Positions 8,006 through 16,934 of a DNA stretch of 64,000 nt are shown here, piece by piece. The notes beneath the pieces are model-generated. The model saw only the letters and a list, made by a program, of their open reading frames with translations, had not been told where the DNA came from and did no database searches. This DNA is from Planctomycetota bacterium. Lineage in GTDB: Bacteria > Planctomycetota > Planctomycetia > Pirellulales > PNKZ01. The stretch spans positions 123,346 to 187,345 of the forward strand of contig JAFEBQ010000004.1 of the NCBI GenBank assembly GCA_018242585.1. Reading direction: 5' to 3'. The position numbers were made by a program, and so were the translations under genes. Each line of letters starts with the position of its first letter. Position 1 is the stretch's first letter.

Positions 8006-9781
8006 TTACCTTTGCACGGAACTGCCTGACGACCTGTACGGGCTGCCGTGCTGTTCCTTGACCTTGACCACACACACCGTCATCAGGATCGCCGCCAGCA
8101 AGACCGCCACACATCCCGCTACGATCCTGGCTTTTGCCCGAAGTCCATCCAGTCTGCCTGGCGTTCGGACTTGCTCCTCGTAGTACCGCACGAGCGTCGT
8201 CCACAGGGGTGGAATGCCTGGCGTAAACGTGATCGCGACCCTTGGCGACAGCGCCGCCACTTCTTCCGGCTTCAGCAGCTTGCGGGCCTGCTGCTGCCAG
8301 CCACTGTTCCAGTTTTCGGAATGGCTGGTGCTCCCTGGAGTGGCTCCCGGCACTTGGACTGATTTCCCACTGCCGCTTCCGCCGCTATCCACAACGATGG
8401 TTTCCTCACCCAACCGGGCACTCACATATTCCGCTGTCTGCGGATCGTTGACTCCGAAGAAAACCTGGCTGGTGTTGCTCAGCAATGTCTGATCCTGATC
8501 TTCAGGAAAACACTTCTTGAGCTGGCCGAGCGACTGGTAATAAAACTGAAGTCGCACGCCATAACCTCTGAACTTGTCCACGGCATCATCGAGGCAGTCG
8601 AGATGGCCGAGGCTTGCTGCTTCGTCCAACACGAAATGCACCTTGTTCGCTTCCTGCAAACCACCCCGCACCACCGACCGCAGCAATCCACTGATCCACA
8701 TTCGCAACAGCGGCGATTGCGCCCGCATGTGTTCGGGCGGCAGCACCAGGTACACGGTCAACTTTCCCTTGCGTAGTTCCGCCGGTTCAAAGCTGCTGTC
8801 TTTCGTGTTCTCCACAATCGGCAGCGTGTCGAGGAAACGCAGGAAGCGGTTTGTCGTTGTGAGCGTCGAACCAAGCTCTCTGTCCTTGAAATAGGTGAGT
8901 TGATTCCCCATGCGGGCCAACATCCCGTTCCACACCTCGGGCGATCCGCGCATCAGCTCGATGACGGCTTCCATCTTGGCCGAGTTGGAAAGCAGAGTCC
9001 GCACGGTTTGCAGCGACCGGTCGCCCGGCTCGCCGAAGTGAACCACCACCGCGAGCATCGACGCGATCCAGGCTTCCGCCGAGTCCACGAAATGTGGGTC
9101 CTTCTCCTGCCCGGTCCTTATGACGAATGCTTCGGCCAGGGCCCGGCAATCATCAATCGCCAGCGGCGATGCCTTGTCGATGGAATCAAGGACGTTGAAC
9201 CGGTCAGGTGTCTGCGTTACCACTTTGAACGGATCGAGAAGAACGATCTTGTGCCCGAACACATCGCGCCTGTGTTTCGCTGTCAGGTTGGCCAATTCGC
9301 CCTTGAAATCCACGACAACGCAGGAATCGGGGCACCGTTGCAGGAAGGGAATCACACAAGACACACCCTTGCCAACACCGGTCGGGGCAAAAATCGCCGT
9401 ATGCACGGCGTTCGACAAGCTCACCATTACCTGCTCAGATCGACCGAACACGGCCAGGAAGTCCTTGCACGCGTTCGTGTCATCAATCCGCTTATCGAAC
9501 AGCTTCCAAAGCGCCGGCAAGAGCTTCTTCGGCCCAGCGGAGAGCCGTCCGAGAATCAGTCCGCTCGTGCCGCCCAGCATCCCGGCCCGACTCAGGTCGC
9601 TCGCGTCGGCCCAACGGGCCGATCCCAGCGTGGTCAGGCGGGCATAGCCTTTTTTCGCATGGGCGATGCACAGAGCGACGACGGCCGCGACCATGAACCA
9701 CGGCGACATCGACCCCAACATGATGATGCAGCAGACCAGCAGCAGCACGGCCAGTACCAGCATCGTTCGGCACGTTTTCAT
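8006..9781 (-). CDS. VirD4/TraG-type type IV coupling protein
   Basis: This 591-residue ATPase would link the relaxosome to a conjugation channel at the inner membrane. Two N-terminal transmembrane helices span residues 7-40. The P-loop is APTGVGKGVSC near residue 132-142, the Walker B is VHFVLDEAASLGHLD near 395, and YYQSLGQLKKCFP matches the VirD4 all-alpha/motor region. An unusual hydrophobic helix lies near the C-terminus (VAGCVAVLLAAILMTVCVV). ATG 9779-9781 is chosen for its GGAGGAG ribosome site; a 39-residue extension has none. It overlaps the upstream gene by 4 bp (ATGA). No mating-pair gene accompanies it. Confidence 0.92.
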   Translation of the reverse strand: MKTCRTMLVLAVLLLVCCIIMLGSMSPWFMVAAVVALCIAHAKKGYARLTTLGSARWADASDLSRAGMLGGTSGLILGRLSAGPKKLLPALWKLFDKRIDDTNACKDFLAVFGRSEQVMVSLSNAVHTAIFAPTGVGKGVSCVIPFLQRCPDSCVVVDFKGELANLTAKHRRDVFGHKIVLLDPFKVVTQTPDRFNVLDSIDKASPLAIDDCRALAEAFVIRTGQEKDPHFVDSAEAWIASMLAVVVHFGEPGDRSLQTVRTLLSNSAKMEAVIELMRGSPEVWNGMLARMGNQLTYFKDRELGSTLTTTNRFLRFLDTLPIVENTKDSSFEPAELRKGKLTVYLVLPPEHMRAQSPLLRMWISGLLRSVVRGGLQEANKVHFVLDEAASLGHLDCLDDAVDKFRGYGVRLQFYYQSLGQLKKCFPEDQDQTLLSNTSQVFFGVNDPQTAEYVSARLGEETIVVDSGGSGSGKSVQVPGATPGSTSHSENWNSGWQQQARKLLKPEEVAALSPRVAITFTPGIPPLWTTLVRYYEEQVRTPGRLDGLRAKARIVAGCVAVLLAAILMTVCVVKVKEQHGSPYRSSGSSVQR

Positions 9782-10203
9782 GATGCACTCTCCTCCGAGG
9801 TGTTCTGAGCGTTCACGGGAACTGCTTGCTTGGTTTCCTGCAAATGCCCCAGGAGACAACCAGTGAGCACGGGGATAATCATGGCCAGGAGGAAGCATCC
9901 ATCGCGGATAGTGCGGTACGGTTCATCCGCCGCCCGTACCTTTTTCACTTGCGCCTCACTCGGAACGAGCTTTCCGTTCGCACGCTTCGCGAATGGGTTC
10001 CCCTCAAACGTCGAGACTGTCGGCTGCTCGCCTACTGGCGGCGGTGGCCCCGGAGGTCCGGCGTCCACGGGAGGAATGTTGGCCGCAATGCGTGCCGACT
10101 CCTCTTCGGTAAGCATCATGCTCCCGGCGATCTTGCTCGCGATCATCGCGAGCAGCATGACCGAGGCTGCCACGAGCACGATCTTGTTCTTGCGGTTGAA
10201 CAT
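9778..10203 (-). CDS. Two-span membrane protein coupled to the coupling protein
   Basis: This 141-residue protein has an N-terminal helix (IVLVAASVMLLAMIASKIAG, residues 8-27), a proline-rich loop (PPVDAGPPGPPPPVGEQP) and a second helix near 105-122 (FLLAMIIPVLTGCLLGHL). The loop between them should lie in the periplasm if both helices cross the membrane. Translational coupling to the VirD4-like gene suggests that it is a partner subunit. It resembles no VirB protein that I can name. Confidence 0.75.
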   Translation of the reverse strand: MFNRKNKIVLVAASVMLLAMIASKIAGSMMLTEEESARIAANIPPVDAGPPGPPPPVGEQPTVSTFEGNPFAKRANGKLVPSEAQVKKVRAADEPYRTIRDGCFLLAMIIPVLTGCLLGHLQETKQAVPVNAQNTSEESAS

Positions 10204-10205
10204 GC

Positions 10206-10994
10206 TTATCCCTTTCTGCTCTTATCCTTCATGACCGCCTGAAACGTTTTGGCGTCCAGACCCTGCTCGCGGGCTTTCTTGGCTTCCTTGTGGGCTTCCG
10301 CGAACGACTCGATCAGGTCATCCAATGACAGCTTTTCCCCGCTGGTGACGATGCAAACTCCCGACGGCAACATGCACCTGACGCGGGACATCCTGACCGC
10401 CGGCACGTTCGCCTTGCGGCTCTTGCGTCCGGCTTGCTCGATGGCGTCCCGGCTGGCACCGGAGAGCTTCATGGTCAGAAGAGCGGCCTGTTCCTTTTCC
10501 GGCAGCTTCGAGGCCGCATAGCAGTCGGATATGCCGACTCTCCCCTCCTTCAGCGCTTCCTGCCACTCCAACGTGCATTTCGAGGGTGACAAGAGTCGCG
10601 TCACCATACTGGGATCGATGTGTAGAAGCTTGGCGATTTCCTGCATCCCCGATTCAGGATGCACTCGCTTGAATTCCTCCAAGGCTTGCCACTTCTCACT
10701 CGCCTTCAGGTCCGCCTTGTGGAAGACCGTCGCCATTCGAATGCCTGGAATCTCAGCTTCCGGCCTGTCGGTGATGATGACTGGGAGTTCTTTGATTCCC
10801 TTTCGCTGTGCTGCCAGCCATCGTCTCCAGCCGTCGATCAGCGTCCCGTCCGGTCGAGCCAGGAGCGGCACCAATATTCCCCGGCACACCAGGTCGTCGC
10901 CCAAATGGCCCAACTCTGGTTCGTCCGCCTCTTTTCGATAATTCCCCGGATCGGCCTTCAAGTGACCGGTTGGCATCATCTTGATCGTTGACAT
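10206..10994 (-). CDS. ParB-like nuclease-domain protein
   Basis: This 262-residue protein has a ParB/Srx-type N-terminal domain (residues 1-85), with GNYRKE, the GILVPLLARPDGTLIDGWRR core and AAQRKGIKELPVII. A helix-turn-helix region follows (about 105-145), including IAKLLHIDPSMVTRLLSPSK and a C-terminal Lys/Glu-rich helix. Such proteins act in partition, plasmid regulation or as CTP-switch clamps. The ParB box II-type GxxR motif is seen as GWRR. No ParA accompanies it, so a regulatory or relaxosome role is as likely as partition. It lies 2 bp upstream of the next gene, at the head of the transfer-like operon. Confidence 0.85.
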   Translation of the reverse strand: MSTIKMMPTGHLKADPGNYRKEADEPELGHLGDDLVCRGILVPLLARPDGTLIDGWRRWLAAQRKGIKELPVIITDRPEAEIPGIRMATVFHKADLKASEKWQALEEFKRVHPESGMQEIAKLLHIDPSMVTRLLSPSKCTLEWQEALKEGRVGISDCYAASKLPEKEQAALLTMKLSGASRDAIEQAGRKSRKANVPAVRMSRVRCMLPSGVCIVTSGEKLSLDDLIESFAEAHKEAKKAREQGLDAKTFQAVMKDKSRKG

Positions 10995-11503
10995 CTTGGC
11001 CTCCGACTTCTCGATTGCGTGTCCTCGTTCCGATAATCGAAGTCTTCTTCGGAGCGCTCAAATCAACAAAGGGCCAACGTCGTCATTCAGCGGGCGCGGT
11101 CAGACACCGGTATGGGCAAAGCGAAATGGCACGACCTTTGGCTGCACCAGGCAGACGCATTTGCGTCGCCGACCGTTAGCGCAACATGCCATTGTCAGAG
11201 GAGTTATCTGGTCCACCGCCCCTGAACCCTAAAGCCGATGCCTGTTTGGTCCAGTACGAAACACACAACACCGGTGCCGAATGAACTCATTGCGGAACTG
11301 GGTGTGGCACTCCGGCTCATTCGTGTCCTTGAGAGAAGACCCGTCTGGAAGCCGCTTCGCAGAGGGCTGGGTTCAGCAGACGTGACGGGGGCGATGCCTT
11401 CCAAACCCGCAGCCAGAGCCACTTTCAGCGCGACAATGCCGCTGAACTGTGATATTCTGAAACAATAGTTGCTATGGAACACTGGCCAGGGAGGGGCCAC
11501 CGT
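10995..11503. other. Intergenic region between transfer operon and AlpA-like gene
   Basis: I see no supportable gene in these 509 bases. Short frames such as 11204-11500 minus and 11238-11468 plus lack domain motifs and ribosome sites. The stretch should hold the promoter of the minus-strand transfer operon and that of the AlpA-like gene, with TGATATTCT at 11450-11458 as a possible -10 region. Confidence 0.5.
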
Positions 11504-11707
11504 ATGCAGGACGTGCCAGAAACGGGGTTTCTTCGATTACCCCAAGTGCTCAGCATCATTCCTCTGGGGAAAACCAGTTGGTGGAAGGGTGTGAAATCAG
11601 GGCGGTTTCCGAAGCCTGTCAAACTTTCAGAGCGATGCACAGCCTGGCGCGCTGAGGACATCCGCGAACTGGTAAAGCAGTTGTCTGAGCATACACCGAT
11701 CGTATAA
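11504..11707 (+). CDS. AlpA-family transcriptional regulator
   Basis: This 67-residue winged helix-turn-helix protein is of the AlpA/MerR type found beside P4-like integrases, where it activates the integrase or excision genes. The diagnostic core is GFLRLPQVLSIIPLGKTSWW, then VKSGRFPKPVKL and TAWRAEDIRELV. ATG 11504 is chosen because GGGAGGGG precedes it by about 8 bases; the ORF could extend 10 residues upstream. It lies 335 bp upstream of the tyrosine integrase and reads the same way, so the two form a P4-type module. Confidence 0.88.
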   Translation: MQDVPETGFLRLPQVLSIIPLGKTSWWKGVKSGRFPKPVKLSERCTAWRAEDIRELVKQLSEHTPIV

Positions 11708-11781
11708 CGGTTGACGAAGGCGACAGATTCTGCTGTTACTGACAGGCTCTTTGAGAAGTTCGGCCTTCGCTTTCGTTGGTA

Positions 11782-12041
11782 GGGGTACAAAACTGGGGTA
11801 TCTGATTGTAACGGCGGTAACATTAGCCACTTTTATCAAATGCTTGTCGTCCCAATATGATTCCTGCATTGCCCACCACAACTTGGCCCCGATTGACGTG
11901 CCGGCCACCGGGTAACGTAGTCTGGGAGCCATTCCTACACCGACTCGCTGTTGTTGGCGTTCATCGAAACTTGTTGACATCCACAAAAAATTCGGGGTAC
12001 ATATCTGCCCATATACCCCACCGGATGACAACTTGTACCCC
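11782..12041. repeat. GGGGTA-type repeats upstream of the P4-type integrase
   Basis: Five copies of GGGGTA or its complement occur in 260 bases: GGGGTAC at 11782, GGGGTATC at 11795, GGGGTAC at 11994, and TACCCC at 12014 and 12036, the last abutting the integrase ATG. Repeats of this kind commonly mark integrase arm-binding or att sequences of P4-like islands. The remaining bases of this 334 bp gap show no gene. Confidence 0.5.
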
Positions 12042-13247
12042 ATGCCCAAGTCTCTTTCTGATGCACAAATCCGCAACGCCAAGCCAAAACCGAGGCCCTA
12101 CAAGCTTTCTGACGGCGAAGGGCTCTTTCTCGTCGTTATGCCGACCGGCAGCAAATACTGGCGGCTGCGGTACTTTGTCGCAGGCAAAGAAAAGCTGCTG
12201 GCCTTGGGCGTTTATCCTGAAGTCAATTTGGCAGATGCACGCGAGAAGCGAGCAGAAGCACGTAAGGCACTCGCAGGCGGGAGCGATCCTAGCGAGCTGA
12301 AGAAGGAGGTAAAACGACAGGTCATTCTAAAGAGCGCAAACGTGTTTGAGGTGATCGCCCGCGAATGGTTGACAATGCGCGAACACGAATGGGCACCCTC
12401 GCACGCTCTTCGCCAACGGGGCCAAGTCGAAAAGCATATCCTTTCCAAGCTCGGCAACAGGCCTGTTGCGGAAATTACAGCGCCGGAAGTCTTAGCAATG
12501 CTTCGCGTCATTGAAGCGAGGGGCACTCTTGATACCGCCCACCGCATGATGCAGGTGACGGGCCAAATCTTCATGTATGCCATTGCCACTGGCCGGGCAG
12601 AACGCAATCCGGTTCCTGATCTGCGAGGTGCCCTTAAAACCCCGGTTGTCAGTCATCACTCCTTCCTGACCGAGAGTGAATTGCCCGATTACCTGGGAAA
12701 GCTCGACGCATACAACGGGAGCCCACAAACCAAGTTGGCACTGCGTCTTCTGCTCCTCACGTTCGTCCGTACCAATGAGCTCCGCGGCGCACTATGGACG
12801 GAAATTGATTGGGATAAAGCGGAATGGCGAATTCCTGCCGAACGCATGAAGATGAACCGGCTACACATTGTTCCGTTATCGACGCAGGCAATCGGAGTTC
12901 TCCGGGAACTGCAAAAGATCTCTGGCAATCGGAGCTTTGTTTTTCCAAATGAGCACAACCCTGCTACCTACATGAGCGAAAACACAATGCTGTATGCCCT
13001 GTATCGCATGGGCTATCATTCTCGCGCTACCGGGCATGGCTTTCGCAGCACGGCAAGCACGATTCTGAACGAGCATGGGTTCCGTGCGGATATAATCGAG
13101 CGGCAGCTTGCCCACAGCGAACGGAATAACGTCCGTGCTGCCTACAACCATGCCCAATACCTCCCGGAACGCCGGGAAATGATGCAGTGGTGGGCAGACT
13201 TTCTTGACAAGGCTGGAACAAAGAATGAAAAGCCCCGCCGCAAATAA
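12042..13247 (+). CDS. P4-type tyrosine integrase
   Basis: This 401-residue site-specific recombinase belongs to the DUF4102/P4 integrase group. The N-terminal arm-binding domain (residues 1-80) has LSDAQIRNAKP, KLSDGEGLFLVV, WRLRYFVAGKEKLLALG and YPEVNLADAR. The catalytic domain keeps the tetrad: RTNELRG (Arg near 242), HGFRST (His/Arg near 330), LAHSERN (His near 357) and YNHAQY, with the nucleophilic Tyr near 368. ATG 12042 is preferred over the TTG at 12033. It looks intact and of proteobacterial style, unlike the serine recombinase that fits the island's ends, so it probably came with a nested or captured element. Confidence 0.93.
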   Translation: MPKSLSDAQIRNAKPKPRPYKLSDGEGLFLVVMPTGSKYWRLRYFVAGKEKLLALGVYPEVNLADAREKRAEARKALAGGSDPSELKKEVKRQVILKSANVFEVIAREWLTMREHEWAPSHALRQRGQVEKHILSKLGNRPVAEITAPEVLAMLRVIEARGTLDTAHRMMQVTGQIFMYAIATGRAERNPVPDLRGALKTPVVSHHSFLTESELPDYLGKLDAYNGSPQTKLALRLLLLTFVRTNELRGALWTEIDWDKAEWRIPAERMKMNRLHIVPLSTQAIGVLRELQKISGNRSFVFPNEHNPATYMSENTMLYALYRMGYHSRATGHGFRSTASTILNEHGFRADIIERQLAHSERNNVRAAYNHAQYLPERREMMQWWADFLDKAGTKNEKPRRK

Positions 13248-13254
13248 GCCCATA

Positions 13255-13812
13255 TTATCGACTTCGTGTCGGGATCGTAGGTGGTTCTGATTCAATGGAA
13301 CGAGCAAACAGGAACGCGGGAGCATTCTTTGTGAGCCATGCCTTGATTGCCTCATGCGACTCAAACTCCGCGACTTCAATGCTGTCGATGGTCGGCCCCG
13401 TGTCGCCTACCTTCCTGATTTCGTCTTCGCTCATTTCGCGGATAAACAAGACCCGGTGACGCTGCAAGCCGGCGTGCGTCAGATTGATCGCTCCTTCGTT
13501 CAAAGGTTTTGCGAGATTGGAGCCCCTTATAAGAACCACATACACCGCTGCGGAATTGAAGGTGAGCAGCAAACCTTCTGATGGATCGTATTTCCACGGT
13601 CCCATCTGTGAGTAGGGAAACCACATGCTGGTCCCGTTCCTGAATCGAAACTCCAGCGCCGCAGATTGGTCGCGAAGTCCGCGTAAGTAGCCAAACGCTC
13701 CGCACGTGGCTTCCCCCTCATCATCCGCTTCCTTCGACTGCAAGATGCCACTCAGGCCCGATGCGGCCCCACCGCGTTTAAGACGATCCTGATGTGTTGT
13801 GTCATCCGGCAT
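13255..13812 (-). CDS. Hypothetical protein overlapping the relaxase gene
   Basis: This 185-residue soluble protein is not assigned to a family. It has RFRNGTSMWFPYSQMGPWKY, a beta-rich middle (GLLLTFNSAAVYVVLIRGSNL) and a helical C-terminus (VAEFESHEAIKAWLTKNAPAF). The start at 13810-13812 (MPDDTTHQD) overlaps the relaxase 3' end by 11 bp, which suggests coupling and a role tied to mobilisation. It is convergent with the tyrosine integrase, with 7 bp between the stop codons. Confidence 0.7.
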   Translation of the reverse strand: MPDDTTHQDRLKRGGAASGLSGILQSKEADDEGEATCGAFGYLRGLRDQSAALEFRFRNGTSMWFPYSQMGPWKYDPSEGLLLTFNSAAVYVVLIRGSNLAKPLNEGAINLTHAGLQRHRVLFIREMSEDEIRKVGDTGPTIDSIEVAEFESHEAIKAWLTKNAPAFLFARSIESEPPTIPTRSR

Positions 13813-16471
13813 GGTCCAATCCTCGATCCGGGGTGATGGCATCTTTGCCGTTACCGAAAACCGAAAGCCCGCGTGCAAACGCAAGCTGTTTCAAACGATC
13901 CTTCAATCCGGGCTGCTTTGCAGCCTCGGAAAGTTCCGTTGCCGACATCGGCTCGTCAGGCCGTCCTACTGCCTTCAGCAAGCTGATCCTGTCATCCGTG
14001 AAAACGACGGCCTGCTCTTTGCCGCGTGTCAGCGCCACGTAAGCTGTTCGCTGCGTCGTCGCCGGCAGCGACTCGCTGGCGATGGCCACGAATACCTTGT
14101 TGACCGTATCGCCCTGGCTGGCATGGCTGGTCGTGCAGTAGCCGTGTGTCAGATGGCCGAATTCCCGGTCAATGACCCAGCCATGATCCACGACAACATC
14201 GCCTCGCCTGGTGAATCCCTGGACGTTGAACAACGACCCGTTGCTCAGGCGATGCTTTCCATCCTTGGTTTTGCCGCCCGCTGTGACGCGAATTCGGTCG
14301 CCGACCGCCAATGTAAGTTGAGTTGGACGATACACCTCGAACCGGTCTGCAAGCCCGGTCGGCAATCGAATGCCGTCGCCCACAACAAGCCTATCGCCTT
14401 TCGTGAACCCCTTCGCATTCTGCTGAAATTGCACCAGGTATCCCGGCTCATATTCGGTGGAGTCGGTTTTCTGTGAATCTGTCAGGTGAGTCGGAACCCA
14501 GGCATCAACAACCTGCTCTTTACTGAGCCTGCCTCGTGCCTTCAGGCCATCACGGATTGACGCCGTAACGCGATCACCTTCGGCGTGCGTTGGCGACACA
14601 ACGAGAGCGGTTTTGAAATCACCGGTTGCCTTTTTCTCAGACACCGCCGCGATGTAGGTTTCGGCGAGTTGCTTGTACCGGTCCTCATCCGACACCTGTT
14701 TGATCCACCCGAGCTGGTCGAGCAACCCGAACGCTTTATCGGTGTGACCTTCGCTCAACTGCTGCGCCACCTTTCGGTAATCGGCAGCTTCCTGCCTGAG
14801 AATCTGCGTTACCGCCGCCACCTTCAACCCTGCCGTTTCTTCCAACAGCTTGAGCGGTTCGCCAGCAGTGACGCTGCGATGCTGCCTTCGGTCGCCCACG
14901 AGTACAACGCGGGCATTGGCCATTTCGGCGACCTCAAACAACCTGAGCATTTCTCTTGTGCCAAGCTGGCTTGCTTCATCCACGAGCAGCACGCCGCCAC
15001 GTACCGCTTCCTGCATTTTCTTGTCCTTCAGAAACATGGCTACCGTGTCAGCATCTTTGAAGCCTGCGTCGTTTCGCAGCACTTCACGGCTGGCTTTCAC
15101 AGATTGAGCGATGGCAACCACGGGTTTGCCCGCCTCAACAATCGCTTCGCCGAGTTCCTGTTCCAGCGTTGTTTTTCCGGTTCCGGCCACGCCGCGAATA
15201 ATCATCACCCGGTCGCGGGAGCCAATCACATGGGCGACGGCTGCCTTCTGTTCGTCGTTGAGCCACTCACGGGAAACCGGGCGCTTCGGATCGCCAAGAG
15301 GACGGCAGCGGCCGCGTCCATCACGAGCGAACGCAATGAGCTGCGATTCCATATCCCGCATCAACCGCGTGGTTGCCATCGTGCGGCCCTCGAATTCGCT
15401 GCGTATGAGCGGCCGGTTCGCTGTTTCGCGCGCCACATCCTCGACGGTCACACTGCCGAGGCCGCGTTTCAACGCTTCGGTCACGAGCTTGCGTTCTGGA
15501 ACCACTGCCTCGCGCACATAACTGTGCTCGATGGCGTGATCGACCGCCGCCGCTTCCTGATGGAATTGCCGGGCATAGTTTGTCGCACGGCAGGACGTGC
15601 CTTCCAGGCCATGCCGCTCCTCGACTGTCATCCGGCTTGCCCAGGCATCACGAAGTTCTTCGATGGTCAATGCCTTGCTCTTCTTCTCGCGGGTTTCGGC
15701 CCCCAGTTCGGCTTTGCGATCCGGGTCGGTTATCCCTTTCTCGGCGGCAATCTTCTCAATCAGTGCTGTCCGGCGCGAGAAGCGTTGGAGCAAATCCTTG
15801 GGAATCCCGGCGATTTCAAAATCGTCACGCTTACGGGCCACACCGAAGCCTATATCCTGGAGTTTGTTGGCCAGTCGCACACGGAACGCGGCCTGGAAAT
15901 ACGGTGCATCCTGCTTCAATTCGCGGAACTGACCTGCCTTCCAACGCTCTTCTTCCTGGTCCCACGTAGTGTTGAAGGTGAATACGTGGGCGTGCAACTG
16001 GGGGTCGGGCACGCCATCGACGGGTCGTGACGTGGTATGGATGAATTCCGCCCACACCATGTTGCCGGTCGTGCGGTTCGCATCCTGGCCTTTGCGGCGC
16101 ACGCGGGTTTTCATCTCAGTTTCGACCTCCCGCATCGTCTCATCGACGCTATTGCGGAAGGCATCCAGAATGCCCTGATCACCGCTCATCGCATAGAGCA
16201 GGGACACTGACTTAGGAACCGAGAATGTGAAATCGTAACCAACCGTCCGTTCGGTGCGCGACCGAACCGTCAGTTGCATTCCCGTCCGTGGGTCGAGATT
16301 GTCGCAGAGACGCTCGAAGGATTGCTTGTCAACGGTGCCTTCAAGGCCGAGCCGGGAAGCTCCTCTGCCGCCCCAGGAGCCGATGATCTCTTGGCCCTCG
16401 CTGTAATAATCAGCCGTCGCGTAGTAGCGCTTGGCTCCCTGGGCACTGTTCTGTTGCGTGATTCGCATCAT
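13802..16471 (-). CDS. MOBF (TrwC/TraI-type) relaxase-helicase
   Basis: This 889-residue protein would nick the origin of transfer and unwind the strand to be moved. The N-terminal relaxase domain has paired tyrosines Tyr16/17 and Tyr22/23, of which one is the nucleophile. The three-histidine metal site is His145 with His160 and His162 in PQLHAHVF. A RecD-like helicase domain follows, with P-loop RGVAGTGKTTL at 427-436 and Walker B LLVDEASQLG near 500, and a C-terminal UvrD_C_2-type segment containing HGYCTTSHASQG and VALTRGKEQ. It is shorter than plasmid TraI but matches stand-alone TrwC-like proteins. An inverted repeat at 16487-16525 lies just upstream. Confidence 0.93.
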   Translation of the reverse strand: MMRITQQNSAQGAKRYYATADYYSEGQEIIGSWGGRGASRLGLEGTVDKQSFERLCDNLDPRTGMQLTVRSRTERTVGYDFTFSVPKSVSLLYAMSGDQGILDAFRNSVDETMREVETEMKTRVRRKGQDANRTTGNMVWAEFIHTTSRPVDGVPDPQLHAHVFTFNTTWDQEEERWKAGQFRELKQDAPYFQAAFRVRLANKLQDIGFGVARKRDDFEIAGIPKDLLQRFSRRTALIEKIAAEKGITDPDRKAELGAETREKKSKALTIEELRDAWASRMTVEERHGLEGTSCRATNYARQFHQEAAAVDHAIEHSYVREAVVPERKLVTEALKRGLGSVTVEDVARETANRPLIRSEFEGRTMATTRLMRDMESQLIAFARDGRGRCRPLGDPKRPVSREWLNDEQKAAVAHVIGSRDRVMIIRGVAGTGKTTLEQELGEAIVEAGKPVVAIAQSVKASREVLRNDAGFKDADTVAMFLKDKKMQEAVRGGVLLVDEASQLGTREMLRLFEVAEMANARVVLVGDRRQHRSVTAGEPLKLLEETAGLKVAAVTQILRQEAADYRKVAQQLSEGHTDKAFGLLDQLGWIKQVSDEDRYKQLAETYIAAVSEKKATGDFKTALVVSPTHAEGDRVTASIRDGLKARGRLSKEQVVDAWVPTHLTDSQKTDSTEYEPGYLVQFQQNAKGFTKGDRLVVGDGIRLPTGLADRFEVYRPTQLTLAVGDRIRVTAGGKTKDGKHRLSNGSLFNVQGFTRRGDVVVDHGWVIDREFGHLTHGYCTTSHASQGDTVNKVFVAIASESLPATTQRTAYVALTRGKEQAVVFTDDRISLLKAVGRPDEPMSATELSEAAKQPGLKDRLKQLAFARGLSVFGNGKDAITPDRGLDHAG

Positions 16472-16486
16472 GCCCTATTTTATCGT

Positions 16487-16525
16487 AGCACAACATCGTT
16501 AACGGAACGTTAACACTTTTGTGCT
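16487..16525. promoter_or_regulatory. Nested inverted repeat upstream of the relaxase (oriT or operator candidate)
   Basis: Outer arms AGCACAA (16487-16493) and TTGTGCT (16519-16525) enclose inner arms GTTAACG (16498-16504) and CGTTAAC (16508-16514). It sits 16 bases before the relaxase start codon. MOBF origins of transfer often carry such repeats beside the relaxase gene, but an autoregulatory operator would look the same. Confidence 0.5.
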
Positions 16526-16636
16526 CCACCGCAGAAACTCTACGTTTGCGACGATTCAACATCACGCAAATGTGACTCACGCGCGACTGCGACGCCGATG
16601 GCTTGTGATGAACCGCGTTGGCCATGTGTCACGTTT

Positions 16637-16875
16637 TTATTGTGTTGGGTCCTGGACACCTGGGGCTTCTATAGTCTCCAGAAACCGGACGTTTTCTTTC
16701 CGCTCCAACCGTTCTGCATAGTTACGCGGCGTTTCATCGTCAGTATTCCTGACACTCAGATCAGCCCCTGCTTTTACCAGCATCTGAATTATTCTGGAAT
16801 CCGCAAACCCTGCTGCGCAATGTAGTGGTGTCTTGCCTTGAAAGTCCTGTGCATGAATATCCGCGCCTTGACCTG
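16637..16875 (-). pseudogene. Ankyrin-repeat gene, C-terminal part, cut off by IS3
   Basis: The minus strand here reads GADIHAQDFQGKTPLH, then CAAGFADSRIIQMLVKAGAD, then LSVRNTDDETPRNYAERLER and stops at TAA 16637-16639. These are ankyrin repeats with the usual G-x-TPLH turn. The frame has no start of its own. It continues the ankyrin frame found at 18164-18646 on the far side of the IS3-family insertion. Removing the IS would bring ELLLSSGG next to GADIHAQD, a normal repeat spacing. Confidence 0.8.
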
Positions 16876-16934
16876 CTTCATGTTTTTCGGACAGTCGAGA
16901 GGCTTATTCTGGAGGGGTCCAGGAGAGCCAGCCG

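Noticed and set aside
11204..11500. 98-residue minus-strand frame and the plus-strand frame 11238-11468
   Set aside because: No ribosome site, no recognisable domain, and the two oppose each other across an intergenic region.
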